This document shows, piece after piece, positions 45,158 through 56,284 of a stretch of 64,000 bases of DNA; the first letter of the stretch is position 1, and each line of letters begins with the position of its first letter. Origin of the DNA: Gnetum montanum. Its lineage: Eukaryota; Streptophyta; Gnetopsida; Gnetales; Gnetaceae. The notes under the pieces were generated by a model. That model was not told the DNA's origin and made no database searches. It saw only the letters and a program-made list of their open reading frames with translations. A program made the translations under genes and the position numbers. The DNA lies in contig MNCI01003795.1 of assembly GCA_015680685.1 (NCBI GenBank), positions 369,025 through 433,024 of the forward strand, in the 5' to 3' direction.

Positions 45158-48019
45158 TAAATGGTCCCAAGCAGTGAAGGCTCCTGAGGTTCTAAAGGAC
45201 CTTCTCCTACTTCAGACACATGCAGTTGTTGAGGTTGTTGTGGTTGTTGTGGTTGTTCTATTCTGGTTGCAACTTTCAATGGAAGATGGAAAGAACTCAA
45301 CAATGCTTTCATCTTCTCCTACTTACGCTTGGGATCATGCACAATCCACCCAACTTCACCAATGTAGGCTAGAATGGGCACATCCCAAGGATAGGGCATT
45401 ATTGGAAACAGGTATTTAACATTGATGAACTAGGAAGCAAATTATTTACATTTGATGTCAAACACCCTAATTGCATTTTGTAGTTCCTAGTAATCATTCA
45501 TTCTTCTACTCAAGTTCTCAAAAATTGATCTTTGATTAGTGAATCATGCCCTAAGAACTTCAAGTTCAATGTTTGTTGTCTCAAGATTTTTCTTGGTGTC
45601 CTTATGATGGTTAAACTTTGCCTTGTACATCAATTATGAGCTAGACACGTGTTTCTCTAACTCTAACTATAGCCATCTTATAGCATTGCTAGGTTTGTAT
45701 ATTAGAGATTGGCAAGATCCATGCATTCTGTCATCTCTTGAATCTACAACTCCTTCATGTGGATCTCTACTTTGTTTTAAAAATCTATCCCATAAATGAT
45801 AGGTTGCTTCATCTCTTTTCCTTGTTGGAGTTGTCAGAGGGTTTCATTAACTTTTTCCTTATCTTTCTAGATGTTTTTTATATTAACTTCCTTCTATAGG
45901 TCATCCTAATCTCTATAGTGATTCTTGACTCTCTCAAATTTGAGAGCCTTATTATTCTAGGTGGAAATCTCAATCATAGATTTTTGGCATAAGGCACAAA
46001 CTTCCTTCATAGAGAGATTTCTATTTTTGGCTACCAATATCCTAAGTTCAATCTTTACCCTAGCTAGTTGCTCCTACTATTGATGGATAAATTTTTGCAT
46101 CTATTATTTCTACACATCAACATTCTACAGGCAATGATTCTTTATGGTTAGCATCTCATTCTCTAAATGTGTCTAGACCGAGTTCTTCTTAACTGAATAT
46201 GTCTTGGCCTCAACCACAAATTGGTCAAAGATATCCATCACCATCATCACCTCAACATGTTTAAGTTTATCTTAAAGCTTTTAAAAATCTTCATCTTTTA
46301 TCAATGTAAGGTTGAGAAGCATATGATCAACAAGGTAGCCTATTAATTTGCCAACCTCCATGGCCAAGTGTTGTTTTTGTGCTTAAGCCATTTTGAGTTG
46401 TCATTCCAAAATGATGTAGTTTCCCTTTACTTCAAGCAGCTCTGACTGGGTTTCAATGATGTTATCCAAAAAATCAAAGATATCTAGAAGTGGGTGCTCG
46501 ATAACCACCAATCAGTCCAACAACTTCTCATGCTGGGCTACAGTCAATCTACTACTAACAGTTCCTACAGACATCTACACATCTCTGAGTGTAGAAATTT
46601 CTAGTACATATTCCACAAGTGCATTTAGTGCTTCAATGATTTGATCAGCAACCACTTCCACTATTATCTCTTGTCTTTGGTGCTAGTTCACCAAAATAGT
46701 TTCCTCCTTGCCCTCCTCCAAGCACACTTAAAAGGTAGCAACATTCCAAAAGATTTCTAGGAATTGATGTTATTGTGAGAGAGATACCATTACCTCTTGG
46801 ACACTAGGTTTTGTCCTCATAAGTAGTTACTTTCTTTGGGCCAATAATATTGGCCCACCTCCCTCCATTAGACTGATTTTTCAAGTCAATTCATTAGGGT
46901 AACTCATTGTAGGATGGTACATAAATGGATCCCCACCACCTATTCTTGCTTACTACTCCTACTCACACTAGATCTACTTTAAAATTTCATGTAGACATTC
47001 AAATTTCATGAAAACATGTAGACACTAGATCTACTTGTTTTCTAAGTGGGTGGTGGAGGTGGCAATTTCTACTTCCCTTCTTTGGATATGACAGGGGTCT
47101 TGTCTTCCATCATTTTAGACCAGGAGGTAATGGGATTATGCCTAATTGTGTCATTTGCATAGTGGACTATCCCTATCCTTTTACAGAGTTTCTAATAAGG
47201 CATGGAAAGGATAGGGTTTTCCTTCCATATTCATTTTCCTTGAAGTGCTTTTCTATCTCCAGATAGATTAGCTATGGAAGATCTATATGAAATTTCCTAC
47301 TTAAAGCAACACATGCATGGGTGGAAAAAGTAGTTACCTTACTAGGCCTCATCATCGGATTAAGGTGATAAGCCACTATCTTGAAGTATATGTGCTCTAC
47401 TAGTGTGAGTGTGTCAAACTCATTACAATCAACCCCATAACACCGTTGCGTCCACTCCTTTTTTGCCTCTAGGCTTGCTTGTATGAAGATCTCTGCTAGA
47501 TGGGTTTTAGAACTAGGTAGACCAAGAGCCTATGTAATAGCTTCCATCAAGCAAGACACCTAAATGTCCTTTATTCTCATAGTTACTTCTACCTTTCTAC
47601 TATTCTAGAAGAAATATGTCTCTCCCATGTACCACTTCCCACTAGAAGTGATGATTGGCCACATGGGAGAGTTTTGCAACTATGTCTTGACTACTAGTGG
47701 AGCATGTTCTAAGAATGGTCCAAAGTTTAGTTCTTAGAGAACTAAGCGTTGGACATCATGAGTCTTGATCATATCAAGGTAGGCTTGCATCAATGTGACC
47801 TTAAGTCTTGGTATGGGCCTTGGTGCCTTCCCTCAATGAGATTATTCAATAGTAGCCTCTTCTTTAAGAATTTGTAGAACAAATTCCAATTCAGCCTTCG
47901 CCTAAAGAGGTCCCATTACATGAGTTTCTATTATCTACTCCTAGGATTTTTCCTGCTACTCCCTTCTAGCTCTAGGTTGTTTTTCCTTTTTTTGAAATGG
48001 TCCTCCTTCTTGTGGCCAT
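45158..48019 (-). pseudogene. Third ORF of element C, copy 3
   Basis: On the minus strand the start MATRRR at 48019 parallels MAPKCS and MASKRH of the other copies. The globular region aligns with copy 1: LWPII, KWYMGETYFF, ALGLPSSKTH, HIYFKIVAYHLNP, HACVALSRKFHIDLP and RKTLSFPCL. In the coiled-coil half, TVAQHEKLLD then LLDIFDFLDNIIETQSELLE parallels TPAEHEDVLDRLL then SLFDIPQDVMVIQSDLISK. The C-terminus is a Gln/Pro repeat (PQQPQQPQQLHVSEVGEGP) ending at a stop near 45158; the CAACCA-type microsatellite at 45225-45257 encodes it. About 950 codons with stops and frameshifts. No membrane segment or signal peptide recognised. Confidence 0.7.
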
Positions 48020-48739
48020 TTCATTCTTGATGCCAATTGTGATTACAATGTGGTCAAGTGTTAGTATTTAATGTGTAACTTGAAATAATTATGATACCAT
48101 GCAAAGACTTATTCAACTTCCTATTATTAGTTAACATAGAATGTTAAGAGATCCATGAAAAACACACTTGCACTCAAGATGGTAGAAGGTACAAAGAGCT
48201 TTAAATCCCTTTGACATCACACCCTTTTCAAACATTGAAATCCTTTCCAAGTCTAGAAACTACCAAGGTCACAAACTCATTAAGGTTTTATTTGGGAAAG
48301 GAAACTCATGTTTCCAAAACAAGAAAAACCATAGAGTTTTTGGACTGGTGGATGATGTGAACTCACTACCTATTCTATGAAAAGGAAACTTTGTCTTAGT
48401 TATCAGTTATCAAAATTCAAAAATAGAAACCAAACATTAGCAATCAAAAACATTAAGTACAAACCACCAGTAGCAAACAACTACAACAACATTGTGTCCT
48501 GTTGGCAATAAAGTAATTTTATTAGAAAACAAGGAAAACTCACACCAAAATAAAGGAAAACATATAAAATAAATTGTAAAATATTCAAAAAAGACATACT
48601 AATGATGTTTTAAAAAAAAATTTGAAGAAATAACAATGTAAAATAAAAAAGGTATAAAAACAAAGAATGTGTGAAACAAAAAAATTAGGAAAAATTAAGG
48701 ATCCACTTCAAATAAATAATTAGCATAAATGGAAATCTC
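48020..48739 (-). other. Spacer between integrase and third ORF of element C
   Basis: No coding content apart from the integrase tail at the right end. On the minus strand TACTAACACTTGACC, a perfect branch point, lies about 40 bases before the ORF start. The acceptor present in copies 1 and 2 is disrupted here by about 18 extra bases. An A-rich low-complexity tract lies at 48540-48690. Confidence 0.4.
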
Positions 48740-49735
48740 TCCCATGACTAATTTAAAAGGAGTAAATCTAAAATATTGAGCAAGGTCATCCATCCATTGA
48801 GATGTTGCTTCTAGTGGCTTGCTTGGGCTCATGGAAAGATTTGACCTATTATGTGTTGACCAACTACTTTTTCTTTTAGCTCTCAAGTTTGTAGATCAAC
48901 ATGGCCCTAGAAGGAAAGGCTTCATAAATGATATAAGGCACTTCCCACAATGTTTGAAACTTAGTTCATTGAGGTACATGTGTGGGGTTCTAGTAAAGGA
49001 CCTTGTCTCCAGCTTGAAATTTCACTTTCCTTATCCTAAGGTCATGATGCTTTTTGTTGAATGCCTTGTGCACTTCATTCAAGGATAGGACCACCAATCA
49101 ATTTTCATCTAGAACACTCAAGTTGATTAATCTTTCTTTTTGTGCTAGGCTAAGGCCAAGGTCTAAGTCACAAGCTGTTGAAAGCATACAAAGCCTGGAT
49201 TGGATAGGTAGAGTTGGTAATTTTTCATACACTATCTCATAGGGAGAGTAGCCTATAGGAATTTTTCATGTTGAGTGGTATGCCCAAAGGACATTATTTA
49301 GTTTTGTGCTCCAGTATCTCCTATATTTACTAATATTTCTCTTCAAGATTTTTGTGATCTCCCTATTAGTAGATTCTACTTGAACGTTGGATTGGGGGTG
49401 GTAGGGTATTATTAGTTTATCTTCAAACCCCAAGAATTGCATAAGATTATGAAAGGTAATGCCTATAAAATGGGTTCCATTATCAAAAATCAGTGTATGT
49501 GATACCCCAAACCTATTTACAACATTTTCTTATACAATCCATATAGCATTAGATAATGTACAGTCAATGATGTTTGTTGCTTCTACTCATTTTTTGCAGT
49601 AATCAATAGTGATGATTATGTACACATTTTAATTTGACATGGGAATGATGGGATCCATGAAGTCAATGCCCCATATGTTGAAGGATTCTAGTGGTTAAAT
49701 CCACTATTGAGATCCCTCCATTCGAGCAGTCATCC
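48740..49735 (-). pseudogene. Integrase of element C (core catalytic triad preserved)
   Basis: On the minus strand WGIDFMDPIIP, IITIDYCKK-x-VEAT (first Asp), RFGVSHTLIFDNGTHFI (second Asp), PYHPQSNVQVESTNREI (Glu), then KLNNVLWAYHST, PIGYSPYEIVYEKLPTLPI and a C-terminal region with HDLRIRKVKFQAGDKVLY. Of the three elements only this one keeps Asp, Asp and Glu. It is still interrupted by stops. Confidence 0.8.
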
Positions 49736-50179
49736 ACCATATTGTTGATAGTGTTTACAAGAGTGGACAAATTGGTGGGTGTCCCTGAAGATGATTGGCC
49801 AATAATACTCTATCATCAAGATCTTAATTACTATGTGTCTCCCAGCATAGTGGCCCCCATAATAACCCCCATGAGCATCCTCAAGAACATGTAGTTAATG
49901 AGGCTCAAGTACACACTAATGAACCAGGCCATCAACGCATACCTTATAAAGGTATTCATTGATTTCCATGAAGCATTTGGCCTAATGAAGAAACTTTTGT
50001 TTCTTATTATACTCCATATCTTATGCTATCTCTTGTGTGAGAAGGTAAGTGAGGATGCCATAATACCATTTTGGTTTATCAAGCACTTATTTATTTATTA
50101 CACCTGTAAAGATAAGTTCATCAGAAAATTGGTTAGAGAGCAAGCTCTCCTCCTCTTTATTATTCCATCATAGCTAAGA
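49736..50179 (-). pseudogene. Integrase N-terminal zinc-binding region of element C
   Basis: Lies between RNase H and the integrase core, where the HHCC domain belongs. Readings on the minus strand are fragmentary and no clean HHCC set was confirmed. Assigned by position. Confidence 0.4.
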
Positions 50180-50640
50180 TAAGTGATCAACAACCACATT
50201 CTCAATTTCCTTTCAATCTACAATTATAAGATCCAACTCCTGCAAGATCACCAACCACCATATAATAGAGTGGCTTACCATTGGCTTGTTCATGAGGAAG
50301 TGAATGGCACTATGATCATTGTGCACAAACATTTTGCATCCAAGCACATAGTGCCTAAACTACTCTAGATCATACACTAGTACCATTAGTTCTTTCTTCA
50401 TTGTGGTGTGTAATTTAGTTGTGCACCTACAATTCTTTGACTTACACAATGGATGTAATATAGATGTTTCTTGTCATCCAACTACATAAGCATATCTCCC
50501 AAGGCATTATATGAAATATAGATGGATGACAATGGAGTTTCTATGAGCTTCTGCTTAAGGCTCTAGAATGCATTTTTACATTCCTTAGTCCAGATGAATG
50601 AAGACTCTTTCTTTGTAAGCTTAACCAATAATTTTCCGAT
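50180..50640 (-). pseudogene. RNase H of element C
   Basis: On the minus strand FIENFSKIGKLLVKLTKKES and F-x-WTKEC-x-NAF precede SYNALGDML, LDDKKHLYYIHCVSQRI, GAQLNYT and, after frame changes, HYVLGCKMFVHNDHSAI-like and LLQELDLIIVD-like sequence. A single RNase H only, as in element A. Confidence 0.7.
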
Positions 50641-51300
50641 CTTAGAGAAATTCTCTATAAAAAACCAGTACTATCCAATGTGTCCAAGGAATGAAAAGAC
50701 ATATTTAACAATTTCTAGTTGGCTAGTTATTCCTTGGATAACCCTTTTCTTTTTAGAGTCCACCTCAATCCTTGCCTGAGAAATTCTATGGCCTAGTACA
50801 ATGCTCTCCTAGACCATCAAATGGCTCTTTTACCAATTGAACCAAAGATTCATCTCCACACACCTTTTAATCACTTGCTCAAGGTAGTCCAAGGCTTGCT
50901 CAATTGTGGCACCATAGGTGGAGAAGTCATCCATGAAGAGTTCTACTCTGCAACCAATCTATTATTGAAAAATGCTCAAGACTTACACAAGCCAAAAGGC
51001 ATCTTTTGACATGCAAAAGTCCCCCTAGGGACTCGTGAATGTTGTTTTGGTTGAATCCTTTGGTATGATTTGAATTTGATTATAGCCACTTTATCCATCT
51101 AGAAAACTATAATAGTAATGCCTAGATATAGTATCTAACACTTGATCCAAAAATGATAATAGAAATTGATCTTTAAATGTTGTCATATTCAATAGCTGAA
51201 AGTAGATGCAGACCCACCACTTCTCATCTTTCTTTAGCATAATCATGAGTGGGCTAACCCACTCACTATCCACAATGGAATAGATAAACTCCAACTTGAG
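50641..51300 (-). pseudogene. Reverse transcriptase of element C
   Basis: On the minus strand an open stretch (51294-51091) reads IVDSEWVSPLMIMLKKDEKW, then FKDQFLLSFLDQVLDTI and YYYSFLDG. Then SGYNQIQIIPKDSTKTTFTS, MPFGLC in a shifted frame, and FMDDFSTYGATIEQALDYLE at about 50937-50880 with the catalytic Asp pair. RCVEMNLWFNW, then IVLGHRISQARIEVD complete the thumb. The catalytic box is intact, with stops and two shifts around it. Confidence 0.85.
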
Positions 51301-51923
51301 AAGTTGCTTAATTTTTCCTTTGATAATTTACTTCAATTTGGGGTTCAACCACTATTGCAGCTGTCTCTTTGGCTTCATGGTCAAATCAGTGTAGATACAA
51401 TGCTACCATATCCTAGGATCAATTAGTGTGAGTTTAGGATATGACCAAGCAAAGGCTATTGGCCATTTTTTGACCACCCTTAATAGCATTCATTTCTATT
51501 CAAGAGAAAGATTAGCATTGATGATTACTAGCTTTCCATTTTTCAAAAATTCATACTCCATGTCGTTGGTAGATTTTTTAACTCTAAGAACTCTTGTTTA
51601 AAATTTTCATGGATTTCATACTCTTTCCAATTGGTATCATTATTTACATCATTAGAGAGTTGGTGATGAACTTGCTATAGTTCATCCATGCCTTCAACAT
51701 AGGCACAAGTTAAGTTATGAGTAGGTTCCATGTATAGTGTGCTACTTTCCAAATCAATTGTTAGACATTAGGTGCCTTCCTATTTTTTGGTTGTTGTGTA
51801 CATGAACCTTTGAATATCTACCTCATTTGCAAATTTCTTGCATAAAGAAATGGATGCTCTTTTCATAGACTAGAGTTTCTACATGTAGTTGCACCCTATA
51901 TCATTGTACACGATGCATGAAAC
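51301..51923 (-). pseudogene. Region between protease and RT of element C
   Basis: Lies where Athila-type polyproteins carry the protease-RT linker and the RT N-terminus. Minus-strand readings are broken; the Pro/Leu-rich part near 51300-51480 resembles the start of RT (LKQLPSHLKYAFL region). Assigned mainly by position. Confidence 0.4.
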
Positions 51924-52300
51924 TCATTTCTTCTTGATCTTTCCAAATGAATTTTCCCTGGAAATTTCCAAGGAAAGATCTCTGATGCTCATTTGTGTAT
52001 CAACAATGCTCAACAAAGCCCTTTCCATAATGATTGGAAAGTCCCCCTTGCAATTGTCAATGTTGATTACTAAGAAATTGGTAGGATATGACCACCCATA
52101 GATAGTGGTCACAATGTCATCCACTACTCCCAATGGAACGGTGATGGATTGATCTACCAATTCTAAAAGAATGTTTCTCTTCTTAAGAGGAGGCAACTTC
52201 TAAGCATTGTACATTTCATGAGAAATCATATTAACTCCAGAACTTGAGTCAGGAAGAGCCTTGCATTGTCATTCCTATCAATTTGCGAATAGATAAGAGG
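51924..52300 (-). pseudogene. Protease of element C
   Basis: The open reading at 52196-51924 contains LLELVDQSITVPLGVVDDIV, then FLVINID, FPIIMERALLSIVDTQMSIR and LSLEISRENSF. This is the second half of an Athila/Tat retropepsin (L-x-LADRS-x-P-x-GV-x-EDV, FLVLDM, PIILGRPFLAT, ID, GKL). The catalytic D-x-G loop lies upstream at about 52200-52260 in decayed form. Confidence 0.7.
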
Positions 52301-54860
52301 ACTTCCAAGATTAGATATTTTTTTAGGAAGGTTAACAAACTTAATCCAATCAAATACAACATTAGTTAACATAACTATGTGGATCTTGGAAGGAATTTAG
52401 TTTCAAGGGATCTCAAAAGGAATTCATGGAAAGGATGAAGGAGATACAAGGTGACTAGCTACATAAGTAGGTGAGGATTTAGTAGGGCTATTGGTTCAAA
52501 AGAATAATATTTTACAAGATCTTGGTTCCAAACCACTCTACTGATGAGCCAGTTGTAAATTAATGGCCCTAGTGACATTACGCTATTGTGGCTGTGTAGA
52601 AATTTTACCATACATGGATGAAGCAGGTGGTAATTAGGTTGAGGGTGGAGGAATATGTGTTGAAGGATGAGGATGATGATGAAGATATAGGGTTTCCCCT
52701 CTAGTAAATGGAGAATGAGTTTTATAATACTTAAAGTAGTCATGCTGAAAAGAAGTGTGACTAGAAGAGTCACATGAAGACATTGGTTGCTAAACATAGT
52801 ACCCATATAGATCTGGTTGCTTGTAAGGGTACTACTACCTTGGTGGTGGCATTCGCCATGACTATGGATGTTGCCATTACTAATACTAATCATACAGTTG
52901 TGGTAGAGCTTCACTTCGATAATAATCTTCTTGTTGTTGGTGGAACTACCTTGGGTTGCCTTGAGGATAAGGAAACCTCCTAGGTACTTGCATTCGTGCT
53001 TGTCTAGGATTCAAAGTAGACACCTCATATTCCTGTAAGTGTGACACAATAGGGAAACATCCTTTGGGATGTTCATATTGGCAAATGTCACATTGATCAT
53101 TGTCATTTGATTCTAACTCCACAACCTCTTCTACTATCGTAGCCTTACCCTTATTGCTTTGGTGGACATTTCTAGCTTCATTCCTTCTCCTATGAGCATG
53201 ATCACTACCTTGTTCTTTGGATTCTTCTATAATTTTTAGAGCAGTTTAAAATTTTTCATTTGAAGCTTCCCACATTTTATCAAACTTCGCCAAAATTTTA
53301 GACATGATTGTTTGAATTGGAAAGGTTTTTCACTACACCATGTCATCAAGTGGTGCTTCCCCCTCATTGTCACAGAGTCAAGCCTCCCTTTTTCTAAAGG
53401 AATGATCCCACTTATACTCCTTAGCACTTTTTCATTTTCTCAACTCACCTTCTTATTTTGCAACCTACTCAATCAACCCTTGAGTCTAATGGGCACTTAA
53501 TTCTGATAGTTTTCCTTAAGCATAGACCCCAAGAGTTCTCTTCATTTTTTATCAAAGTTGATCTATGATATGACAAAGCTGCTCCCATTGAGAATAATCA
53601 TGACTAGGACATCTATGCAAAAGGAAATAATACTTTCCCATGATAGAATCCAAGGGTTCATATGTTCCTTGTTTCCAACCTTGGATTTACCATCGTAGGT
53701 TTGACACTCTAGAGTATGTCTGATACTTGTCATTAAATAGTTCAAGAATTGTGCCCCATCGATAGATTGATTTTGGTTCCAAAGACCAATACTAGATTCT
53801 TCTTCCTTGATGAGTGTTCTGGGGAATAACTTGATCTTTTGCTAATCATTTTTAATAGTTTGTAAGGCATAAGCATCTTGAAAGGTTTATAAATGCATTA
53901 AAGGATCTGAGTTATAACTCCCCTCAAATTTGGGAATATTGTTCATGTCTAGCCTCTTAATTAGGCTATCTCTCACATAGCTGGTAGGAATTCTAATAGC
54001 CTCTATGATGTTGAGCATGCTTCAAGTTTCCAAAAATGGATCATCATCATAATTATTTTGATGATTCCTATTATGTCCCCTGCTACCCCTTCGATCATGA
54101 CAAGGCCTACGATCATTATCCCATCATTCACCTGCATCACATTTTTGTTTCATACAATTTTGATCAGATGCAAAGGAGAAAGAAGAAGACGTAGATAAAT
54201 AGGATGAAGAGGGAGGAGGACTACCACCACCATGGTTTCTTCCACCTTCTCATGTCTTATCACAACCATGATCATTAGATTTTCTATCTTAACTCCCACT
54301 TTTTCCCGAGCCCCTACCTTGACTCCCACTTTTTCCTGAACCTAGATTGTTGATAGTGGGCTTCAGATTCAAGTTCAATCCCTCATCACCAATGTCAAGG
54401 GATGGAGAATCTTTATGATGAGAACCCCTAGAGGGAGGATCCTCATTGTCATTTTGGTTTAGTAGGAATAAGGGGTTGGTGAACCATTTCCTCTTCATAG
54501 CTTCATGGCACTTTTCCTAGTGCTAATCTCATTTGTGTTCTATTTCCATGGGATGGTAATCTCAATAGTCATGGTCCTACATAAAGTATTCATCATGAAG
54601 GTCTTGGATACCGTACCTCTTATATTTTGTTGTAGCATCCTAGGAATAGATTGATCAGAAGGCAACACAATGTTGTCCTCCATATCTCTCCACCACAACA
54701 GCTCATCCTAATGCAAGGTGAAGGTGAAATTAGGTACAAATTCATCTAGATGAGTGTATACCACTTTGAATTCTTGGGACATTGGTAGTTTTGAATCATC
54801 ATTACTATGAGAAGAAGATTATTTTGGATTAGAGAAAAAATTAGTGTGCTTAATTTATAA
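52301..54860 (-). pseudogene. gag: gag of element C
   Basis: Minus strand. The start is near 54860-54780 (MSQEFKVVYTHLDEFVPNF). A Gly/Ser/Lys repeat (GSGKSGS twice) is at about 54350-54289. The capsid core lies near 53990-53500 (SYNSDPLMHL, KLFPRTLIKE, QFLNYLMTSIRHT). Zinc knuckle C-D-I-C-Q-Y-E-H-P-K-G-C at 53092-53057, spacing C-x2-C-x3-H-x3-C, where the usual retroviral knuckle is C-x2-C-x4-H-x4-C. Then a Pro/Tyr/Gln/Gly-rich nucleocapsid tail (53010-52600), and a reading into protease. Multiple stops and shifts. Confidence 0.65.
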
Positions 54861-54960
54861 TTATAATTATTTTTTTAAATGATGATAACCTTAGGGTTGA
54901 TTCCAATGATCTTAAATAATATTCACTAAGTCTTAAATAGTGCACAAATCAAACTACAAG

Positions 54961-54978
54961 TCCCCAACAATGATGCCA
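54961..54978 (-). other. Primer binding site of element C, tRNA-Asp type
   Basis: On the minus strand TGGCATCATTGTTGGGGA begins two bases inside the LTR border. It agrees with TGGCGCCGTTGTCGGGGA at 14 of 18 positions, and all four differences are C-to-T or G-to-A. Confidence 0.75.
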
Positions 54979-54979
54979 A

Positions 54980-55884
54980 TGATGAGTGGTGTGTATATTC
55001 TACGTCTAACCATATGAATCACTAAGAATTCATGCATGATCCAATTGAATTCCATGGACTTATAGCCTTCTAAGCACACTAGTCTCTAGGAAGTGAAACT
55101 AACCGTTGTGATCATTGTCTTCCCAATTACACTTGTGAAATGTAAAGGTATGGTTAAGTGCAACTAAGGCATATGATTTTATCATTTTATGTATTATGTT
55201 TTAAGTCGCCTAAGGATAAAGCATAATGAATAAAAATAAAATAATTAAATTGCTAATCTAATCTAACTAGCTAAACCTAACTAATCCTAACATAAGCAAA
55301 AATTCCCACTTGTCGTACACATCCTAAAAACATTTAATGTTAATGGGTTACCAAATGTTAAGTGTTACTAGGATTACCAAGTGTCAAGTGTATGCTCAAA
55401 GTGGTTGTACTTATGTTCTTAATTAATCAATATTTAATCTAGCTTAATTTATCTTAATTAATTATTTAATTACCTAAATAATTAAAGGAAATTGTATAAA
55501 ACATTAAATGCATAAATAAATAATTAATCTATTTTAAAGTTCTGGAAGGTTTATCAAAAAATCATGTTTATTGTTGCACACATTACTATGCTCAAGTACA
55601 ACAGTGCTCGAATAAAGATCCATACACTCTTAACTCCTACTACATGCACTTAGAAAAATATTCACTCTTAACTCCTACTACATACACTTAGAAAAATATT
55701 CTAACTTTCAAATGACAAAATTGCAAGAGCTCCACTACAACTATGACAAAGATTATCATAAACACGGTGAGTGAGCACGTATTTATAGGCAAAAATAGAC
55801 ACTACATCAATGGGGCCACGTAAACGCATCAAATCATGCATTGACAAGGCCTAATAGATAATGAAAGCAATTTACAATTCATCG
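54980..55884 (-). repeat. 5' LTR of element C (905 bp)
   Basis: Matches 44086-44926 with small indels, including a local duplication of ACTCTTAACTCCTACTACAT (55627-55700). Carries the promoter. The outer terminus is TCATCG instead of TCATCA. Confidence 0.85.
55780..55787 (-). promoter_or_regulatory. TATA box in the 5' LTR of element C
   Basis: TATAAATA on the minus strand, about 100 bp inside the LTR start, at the same place as in the other LTRs of this lineage (14186-14193 and 44811-44818). Confidence 0.55.
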
Positions 55885-56284
55885 TAAGGGTTCCTTAGGA
55901 AAAAAGCCTTCTAATACCAAATGAATCTTATGTTCTAAATACCAATTGTAGAATTTGTCATGACATATAGGTTGATAAGTTAAGAAACCTCCACATAATA
56001 CTTATTCATATAGATAAGATACATATCTATAATATATTGCCAATTATAGATCTTTCATGTTACAAAATGAAAATATATTAGTAGGTTACTCGATCATACA
56101 TGTTATGAAAATATGACAAGACTTACTATACACATACTATAAATTAGTATAAACATAAGGATTACTTGGACAAGCAAACTCTACATAGCAAATGACTCAT
56201 ATGTTTAAAATATAAATTGTAGGACTTGTCATGATATCTCAATTGATCAATTAAGAAAAAATTCAGAGAGAGGCAAACCATTCC
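55885..56284. repeat. Diverged tandem array right of element C
   Basis: Continues the array of 43180-44085: AACCTCCACATAATACTTATT, given as AACCTCCACATA plus ATACTTATT, then ATAGATAAGATACATATCTA, ATGTTACAAAATGAAAATAT, TTAGTAGGTTACTCGATCAT and ACACATACTATAAATTAG. GTAGAATTTGTCATGACATA at 55947 and GTAGGACTTGTCATGATAT at 56219 are about 272 bp apart. Confidence 0.5.

Larger units (their letters stand above)
44086..55884 (-). mobile_element. Element C: Athila-like Ty3/gypsy LTR retrotransposon, structurally complete
   Basis: 11.8 kb on the minus strand. LTRs at 44086-44926 (3') and 54980-55884 (5'), both TGATGA... to ...CTCATCA read outward. Candidate 5-bp target duplication TAAGA (44081-44085) and TAAGG (55885-55889). 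From right to left: primer site 54978-54961, gag about 54860-52450, protease 52260-51924, RT 51300-50640, RNase H 50640-50180, integrase 49735-48740, third ORF 48019-45158, purine tract region 44960-44927, LTR. The LTR ends, primer site, TATA position, zinc knuckle and third ORF show it belongs to the same lineage as element A. Confidence 0.85.

Noticed and set aside
45144-45419. Plus-strand reading with a poly-Val run
   Set aside because: Opposite strand of the Gln/Pro repeat that ends the third ORF of element C.
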